A stretch of 7,121 nucleotides of DNA, taken from the NCBI GenBank assembly GCA_035693145.1, contig DASSHA010000165.1, forward strand, positions 1 to 7,121. The letters are read 5' to 3'. This document shows positions 1 to 4,641 of this stretch, piece after piece. Positions within the stretch are counted from its first letter, which is position 1; each line of letters starts with the position of its first letter. Position numbers and translations under genes: made by a program. The notes below the pieces were generated by a model. That model saw nothing but the letters and a program-made list of their open reading frames with translations, was not told the origin of the DNA and did not search any database. This DNA comes from DASSHA01 sp035693145. Lineage in GTDB: Bacteria; Chloroflexota; Limnocylindria; Limnocylindrales; CSP1-4.

Positions 1-598
1 GGATCTGGTGACCGAGGAGCACTGCGAACGGCTCGCGATGGTCGCCGCGCGGCTCGGCGAGGGGCTCGGCCTCCGCATCGAGGAGCGCGAGGCGATCGCC
101 TACGGCGCCCTCCTTCACGACGTCGGGAAGATCGGCGTCCCCGAGGCGATCCTGTCGAAGCCCGGGGCCCTCAGCCCGGACGAGTGGATCGTCCTGCGTC
201 GCCATCCCGAGATCGGCGAGCGCATCTGTCGTCCGCTGGCCCTGTCGCGCGAGTTCGCCCCGATCGTTCGCCACCACCACGAGCGATGGGATGGCACGGG
301 CTACCCAGACGGCCTCCGCGGCGAGGCCATCCCGCTCGGTGCGAGGGTCGTCGGCCTGGCCGACGCGTTCGACGCGATGACGCACGACCGCCCGTATCGC
401 GCGGCGCTGTCGGTCTCGGCGGCGCTCGAGGAGCTGCGGCGCCAGTCTGGCCGGCAGTTCGACCCCGGCCTCGTCGAACCGTTCATCGTCGTCGTCGACA
501 ACCTGGCCGAGTGGGCGGAGCCGGCCGGCGCCGGCCGATCGACATCGTTCGACGGCGCACGGGCCGGGGCAACGCCCGTTCCATCGTTCGGCGGGTAG
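1..598 (+). CDS. HD-GYP domain protein, probable cyclic-di-GMP phosphodiesterase (5' end outside window)
   Basis: The reading frame is open at the left edge (first full codon at base 2) and ends with TAG at 596-598, leaving 198 visible residues. They hold a nearly whole HD-GYP domain. Numbered from the edge, one sees the first metal-ligand His (H7 in EEHCER), the HD pair H39-D40 in LLHDVGKIG, H68 in RRHPEIGE, HHHERWDGTGYP (H91-P102, the GYP signature) and D121 in LADAFDAM. A GTG codon at base 8 is in frame, but the domain has already begun there, so it is unlikely to be the true start. In known families this domain hydrolyses cyclic-di-GMP at a two- or three-metal centre, usually behind a receiver, PAS or GAF domain; that part lies outside the window. 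The last 35 or so residues are a Gly/Ala/Ser-rich tail with no motif. The next gene starts 6 bases downstream, so the two are very likely co-transcribed. The family is sure; activity and sensory input are inferred. Confidence 0.93.
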   Translation, partial: DLVTEEHCERLAMVAARLGEGLGLRIEEREAIAYGALLHDVGKIGVPEAILSKPGALSPDEWIVLRRHPEIGERICRPLALSREFAPIVRHHHERWDGTGYPDGLRGEAIPLGARVVGLADAFDAMTHDRPYRAALSVSAALEELRRQSGRQFDPGLVEPFIVVVDNLAEWAEPAGAGRSTSFDGARAGATPVPSFGG

Positions 599-604
599 CG
601 CGGG

Positions 605-3268
605 GTGGAGCCGCTTCGGCTGACGGCGGAGCTCCTCTTCGGGCTCCTGTTCGTCGTCGTGTGTCGCGAGTACGTCCGTCGGCGCGACGCTGTCTCGCGC
701 GACGTCGTCCTCGCGTTCGCGGCGCTCGGTTCCCTTTTCGTCGTCGACTTGTGGCGACGTGCGGGAGGCTCCGTCCCGGCGCCGGTGTCGGTCGTCGTCG
801 GCGGGCTCCTCCTCCTGCAGCCCCTCTTCGTGCTGCATCTGGTGTCCCTGATCCGGGACGTGCCGCGCTGGGTCCTTCGCGGATCCACGGTCCTCCTGTT
901 CGGCTCGATCGCGCTCGCGGTCGTCGCACCCTCCGTTCCGCTCGTCGCCGTTGTCGCCATCGGCACGTTCATCGGCATCGAGGCGCTCGCGGCGGCCGGC
1001 CTCCTCCTCGAGGCGCGCCGGACCCGTGGCCCGGGGGCCGTTCGGCTGACGTTCGCGGCCGCTTCGACCGGAGCGTTCGCCGTCGCCCTCGTATCGGCCG
1101 GGGTCGGTGCCGTCGGGGATCCGATCGCCGAGCAGGCAAGCCTCGTCGCGGTCGTCCTCGTCCTCATCGCGGCGATCGGCTACCTGCTCGCGTTTGCTCC
1201 TCCTCCCATCGTCCGGCGCGCCTGGCAGGCGAGCGCCACCGTTGACTACGTCCGCCGGCTCATCGAGATCTCGGGGGAACCGGCAGACGTGATCTGGGAC
1301 GCTTTCGCGCAGCTCGCGACGACGCTCCGCGGCGGCGGCGCCATCGTCGTCGTCCCGTCCGATGACGCAACGGCGGCGATCGTGGCGGTCGCGGACGTCG
1401 CCCTCGCCGGAGGCCGCGTGTCGGCCGGACCGCTCCGGCTGTCGGAGCGCGAGCTCGACGCCCTGCGGCACGTGGCGGCGTCGGCTTCGGAGCTTCCGTT
1501 CGACGACGAGGCGATCGTCGCGCTGCTCGCGAGCGGCACGACGGCGCGTTACCTCAGTGTCGTGCCCGTGGGCAGCGATCCGGATGGACCGCTCCTCGTG
1601 ACCGTCTCGCGGCACCAACGGCTGTTCGGGGAATCTGACCGCGCGCTCCTCAGCGCCCTCGGCGCTCAGACGGCGATCGTCGCCGAGCGACGTGCGATCG
1701 TCGCGGAGCAGGAGGCGCTCGCCGCGCGACTGAGGGCGACCGTCGAGGCGTTGCGGGCGGCGAGCGAGGCGAAGAGCGATTTCCTCGCCTCGATGAGCCA
1801 CGAGCTTCGAACGCCGCTGAGCGCCATCCTGGGTTTCAGCGACCTCATGCGCAGCGAACCGGAGGTCGACGGCTCGGTGACGGTCCCGCGCGAATGGGTC
1901 GAGCACATGCACCGAGGCGGAGAGCATCTCCTCTCGCTGATCAACGACGTCCTCGACCTCGCGAAGGTCGAGGCGGGACGCCTCGAGCTCCACCCGGAGC
2001 GGATCGACGCTGCCGCGCTCGCGCTCGAGGTCGTCAACGGCCTTCGTCCCATTGCCGAGCGAAAGCAGATTCGCGTCACGGTCGTCGCCGGCTCGACGAG
2101 CGTGTCGGCCGACCGCGGCCGTCTCCGCCAGATCCTCTACAACCTGCTGTCGAACGCGATCAAGTTCACCCCCGAGCACGGCGCCGTCGAAGTCTCCGTC
2201 GGGGGGACAACCGAGCAGGTCACCATCGCGGTCAGCGACACCGGAGTCGGCATCGCGCCGCAGGAGCTCGACGCGGTGTTCGAGCAGTTCCGACAGGTCG
2301 GCGACCCGGATGCCCGACAGGAGGGCACGGGTCTCGGGCTGTCACTGACGAAGCAGCTCGTCGAGGCACACGGCGGGACGATCGGGGTCGAGTCGAGCCT
2401 TGGTCGGGGCAGCCGCTTCACGCTCACGTTGCCGGTCACCGAGGCCATCGCTCGCGCCGACGACTCTGACGCCAGGCCCGCCGCCACGCCGGCGGCGCTG
2501 GCAACGGAAGACGGGCCGCCGATCCTCGTCATCGAGGACGACCCGAGCGCGGTTCGGCTGCTCCGCGAATACCTCGGGCCGAACGGCTACGGAATGGAGG
2601 CCGTTTCGACCGGTGAGGCCGGTCTTGCGTCCGCCCGCCGTCGCCTTCCGGCCGCGATCGTCCTCGACGTGCTGCTGCCCGGTGCCGACGGCTGGGAGGT
2701 TCTCCGGCAGCTCAAGGCCGACGAGGAACTCGCCGCGATCCCGGTCATCATCGTCACGGTCGTCGACGAGCGCGAGCTCGGTCTCGCCCTCGGTGCAGCA
2801 GATTACATCGTCAAGCCGATCCGGCGGCAGACGCTCCTCCAGTCGCTCGCCCGCCACGTCGCCCCGCCGACCGGCGAAGCTCGCCCACGCGTCCTCGCGG
2901 TCGACGACGACGCCGCCGCGCTGACGCTGATCCGCGGCGCGCTGGAGCCCGAGGGTTTCGACGTGCTCACGACGTCCAGCCCCAGCGAAGCCCTCGACCT
3001 CCTGTCGGCGCAGTCCTTCGATCTCGTCGTCAGCGACGTCGTCATGCCGGGGATCGACGGCTTCGAGCTCGCGCGGAGGATCAAGTCGAACGCGCGGACG
3101 GCGAGCATCCCCATCCTGCTGTGCACCGCGCACGATCTGTCCGCAGCCGACAAGGACCGGCTGAACGGACAGGTCATCGGCATCGCCCTGAAGGGCAGCG
3201 CCGCGCGTGACGGGCTCCTCCGCTGGCTCGAGCCCTACCTCCACCAGTGGCGGCCGGCCACGGACTGA
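605..3268 (+). CDS. Membrane-bound hybrid sensor histidine kinase with two C-terminal receiver domains
   Basis: An 887-residue protein starting at GTG 605, six bases after the previous stop; no strong Shine-Dalgarno is seen, so translational coupling is likely. About seven hydrophobic helices (near residues 8-24, 33-50, 61-83, 93-110, 111-135, 147-170, 178-199) form an N-terminal membrane sensor. Residues 212-360 look like a GAF-type domain, followed by an Ala/Glu/Arg-rich coiled coil to about 390. HisKA has SHELRTPL with phospho-acceptor H399. HATPase_c has the N box (N513, N517), DTGVGI (from D545) and GTGLGL (574-579). Receiver 1 has E644/D645, phospho-acceptor D688 and K737 in YIVKP. Receiver 2 has D767/D768, D811 and K863, the last followed by Gly instead of Pro. 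All catalytic residues are present, so it should autophosphorylate and pass phosphate to its own receivers. No histidine phosphotransfer domain is visible in the protein or window. The adjacent HD-GYP gene suggests output into cyclic-di-GMP signalling, which is inference. The ligand is unknown. Confidence 0.95.
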   Translation: MEPLRLTAELLFGLLFVVVCREYVRRRDAVSRDVVLAFAALGSLFVVDLWRRAGGSVPAPVSVVVGGLLLLQPLFVLHLVSLIRDVPRWVLRGSTVLLFGSIALAVVAPSVPLVAVVAIGTFIGIEALAAAGLLLEARRTRGPGAVRLTFAAASTGAFAVALVSAGVGAVGDPIAEQASLVAVVLVLIAAIGYLLAFAPPPIVRRAWQASATVDYVRRLIEISGEPADVIWDAFAQLATTLRGGGAIVVVPSDDATAAIVAVADVALAGGRVSAGPLRLSERELDALRHVAASASELPFDDEAIVALLASGTTARYLSVVPVGSDPDGPLLVTVSRHQRLFGESDRALLSALGAQTAIVAERRAIVAEQEALAARLRATVEALRAASEAKSDFLASMSHELRTPLSAILGFSDLMRSEPEVDGSVTVPREWVEHMHRGGEHLLSLINDVLDLAKVEAGRLELHPERIDAAALALEVVNGLRPIAERKQIRVTVVAGSTSVSADRGRLRQILYNLLSNAIKFTPEHGAVEVSVGGTTEQVTIAVSDTGVGIAPQELDAVFEQFRQVGDPDARQEGTGLGLSLTKQLVEAHGGTIGVESSLGRGSRFTLTLPVTEAIARADDSDARPAATPAALATEDGPPILVIEDDPSAVRLLREYLGPNGYGMEAVSTGEAGLASARRRLPAAIVLDVLLPGADGWEVLRQLKADEELAAIPVIIVTVVDERELGLALGAADYIVKPIRRQTLLQSLARHVAPPTGEARPRVLAVDDDAAALTLIRGALEPEGFDVLTTSSPSEALDLLSAQSFDLVVSDVVMPGIDGFELARRIKSNARTASIPILLCTAHDLSAADKDRLNGQVIGIALKGSAARDGLLRWLEPYLHQWRPATD

Positions 3269-3306
3269 CGCACCTTCGTCGCGTCTCTCACGAAGCGCCG
3301 GGTGCG
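3269..3306. terminator. Possible bidirectional hairpin between convergent genes
   Basis: The two converging stop codons are separated by 19 bases. CTTCGT at 3274-3279 pairs perfectly with ACGAAG at 3290-3295 around a 10-base loop. CGCAC at 3269-3273 can also pair with GTGCG at 3302-3306 if six bases are bulged out on one side. The right arm overlaps the last codons of the minus-strand gene. A hairpin placed here would suit both transcripts, but there is no T-run on either side and the stem is short, so this is a weak call. Confidence 0.3.
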
Positions 3307-4595
3307 GCGAACCTCGTCCCGTCCCACATCCAGTTGAGCATGCCGCCAAAGACGCTGGTCGCGATCGTGCCCGTGCCCGACGAGTAGAGCAGCGAGAGCT
3401 CGTCACCGAGCGTCGTCGTGCCCGGTGTCAGCCCGGCGACGTTCGTGAACCTCGCCCATGAGACGTCGCCCACCTCGGTCGGCTGCGGGGACGGGCTCGG
3501 TGGGTAGAACCCGGCGGTCGCGAACGCTGGACGGATCGCGACCAGCCTGACGGCGGGGAGCGCCACGGGTGTGCACGACGTCGCCGTGCACTGGAGTGCC
3601 TCGAAGGAGCCAACGGGAACGGACGAGGAGGTCGGTCCGCTTGCGCTCGCCCATGGCTCGTATGGATCGCTCGAGCCCGCCGCGCGCGCGAGCACGAGCG
3701 GATCCGTCGCCGGATCCTGCAGCGCGGCAACCGTGGCGAGCGTCAGGACCCGGCCGAGATACGGCAGTGGGTCGGGCTGCGTCGCCGGATGCAACCCGGC
3801 GAGCGGCAGGGCCACGGGCCCCCCGAGCATCGGCACGAGGCAGCCCTGGTCGTGGAGTGACTTCAAGGCCGCCTGGATCGCACCGAGTTGATCGCTGCGG
3901 ACGCGGATGGCGACCGGGATGCTGGCCTGCGCGCTGCCCGTTGGACGGTCGTTCGCGAGCGAGACGAACGACAGGGGCGTGCTCTCGTCGATCCAGCCAA
4001 GCGGCGGATTTGGTCCCGCGACGCCGAGGATCCCGGCGAGGACCTGCGAGCGCATGTCGGTCTCGCTCAGCGTTCCCAGGAGGTTCAGGTACCCACCGAT
4101 CTCCGTGATGTTCCGCGGCGCGGGAACTCGGGACGGGACGACGTCGCCTTGCAGGGCGATCCGTCTCAGGATGATGCTCTGTGCCTCGAGCGCATCCGAC
4201 GAGGTGGCATTTTCGATCAGCCCGAGGAGGCTGTCGCCGATCTTCGCGTCGAACGCCCCGCCTTCGGTGGCGACGTCGTCGTCCGTCGTCGGTGTCGGTG
4301 TCGGAGTCGGGGTTGGCGTGGGCGTGGGTGTCGGCGTCGGCGTGGGCGTAGGCCCTCCGCCGGACGGCCCGCCGCCGGGCGCGGGCGCGGGAGTCGGACC
4401 GGTCGGCGACACGGGGCTCGAGCCGCCACGGTCGCCGGTCGGCTCCGGACCGCCGCCGGGGCCAGCTGTCGGGCCGATCGGCGGACCGGGGGTCACGCTC
4501 GGGTTCGTCGGAATCGACGTCGCCGGCGCTCCCCGCGCCGGTGGGGGCGAGGGATCGATCCGGGCGGCGGCGCCCGTGCGTGGGTCCGACGGCAT
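3288..4595 (-). CDS. Protein of unknown function with Pro/Gly/Thr-rich N-terminus and (Pro-Thr)11 repeat
   Basis: A 435-residue protein. The frame is open back to 4880, but I place the start at ATG 4595: GGAGG lies six bases upstream, and the extension before it is Arg/Pro-rich shadow overlapping the previous gene. Residues 1-81 are low complexity, rich in Pro, Gly, Thr and Ala. Residues 82-103 are eleven Pro-Thr units, and DDD follows at 105-107. From about 112 the sequence looks folded, with a likely helical part (near 116-150, including SIILRRIALQGD), GGYLNLLGTL (167-176), mixed hydrophobic stretches, and a Trp-rich end (MLNWMWDGTRF). It has only three cysteines (in QGCLVP and ALQCTATSC). 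There is no signal peptide, membrane helix or catalytic motif I recognise. It follows the large unknown gene by 46 bases and is probably its partner. The Pro-Thr run resembles linkers in extracellular or modular proteins, but export is not shown. Function unknown. Confidence 0.85.
   Translation of the reverse strand: MPSDPRTGAAARIDPSPPPARGAPATSIPTNPSVTPGPPIGPTAGPGGGPEPTGDRGGSSPVSPTGPTPAPAPGGGPSGGGPTPTPTPTPTPTPTPTPTPTPTTDDDVATEGGAFDAKIGDSLLGLIENATSSDALEAQSIILRRIALQGDVVPSRVPAPRNITEIGGYLNLLGTLSETDMRSQVLAGILGVAGPNPPLGWIDESTPLSFVSLANDRPTGSAQASIPVAIRVRSDQLGAIQAALKSLHDQGCLVPMLGGPVALPLAGLHPATQPDPLPYLGRVLTLATVAALQDPATDPLVLARAAGSSDPYEPWASASGPTSSSVPVGSFEALQCTATSCTPVALPAVRLVAIRPAFATAGFYPPSPSPQPTEVGDVSWARFTNVAGLTPGTTTLGDELSLLYSSGTGTIATSVFGGMLNWMWDGTRFAAPGAS
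4287..4352 (-). repeat. Degenerate hexanucleotide repeat encoding eleven Pro-Thr units
   Basis: Eleven consecutive six-base units each encode Pro-Thr (residues 82-103 of the 435-residue protein). All four Thr codons and all four Pro codons appear, so the tract is repetitive as protein but imperfect as DNA. That argues for selection on the peptide, or an old expansion since diverged, and against a freshly slipping microsatellite. Such runs usually form stiff, extended linkers. Confidence 0.9.
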
Positions 4596-4601
4596 CTGGA
4601 A

Positions 4602-4606
4602 CCTCC
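4602..4606 (-). promoter_or_regulatory. Strong ribosome binding site, GGAGG
   Basis: On the minus strand GGAGG is followed by TTCCAG and then ATG at 4595, an ideal six-base spacing. It decides the start of the 435-residue protein against the longer open frame that reaches 4880, and it supports separate initiation after the upstream stop at 4642-4644. Confidence 0.8.
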
Positions 4607-4641
4607 GTCTCAGGAAGACTCGGCCGGCTGCGCCGGGGTGA

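Noticed and set aside
184..1245. 353-codon plus-strand frame crossing the HD-GYP and kinase genes
   Set aside because: It is extremely Arg/Pro-rich and overlaps two genes with clear domains in another frame; a shadow of GC bias.
2342..3406. 354-codon minus-strand frame opposite the kinase receivers
   Set aside because: It lies wholly antisense to well-defined receiver domains, and its product has no motif.
4624..4636. CCGGC-TGC-GCCGG small inverted repeat between the two minus-strand genes
   Set aside because: The stem is only five base pairs and such GC palindromes are frequent here by chance; there is no T-run, so I do not call an attenuator.
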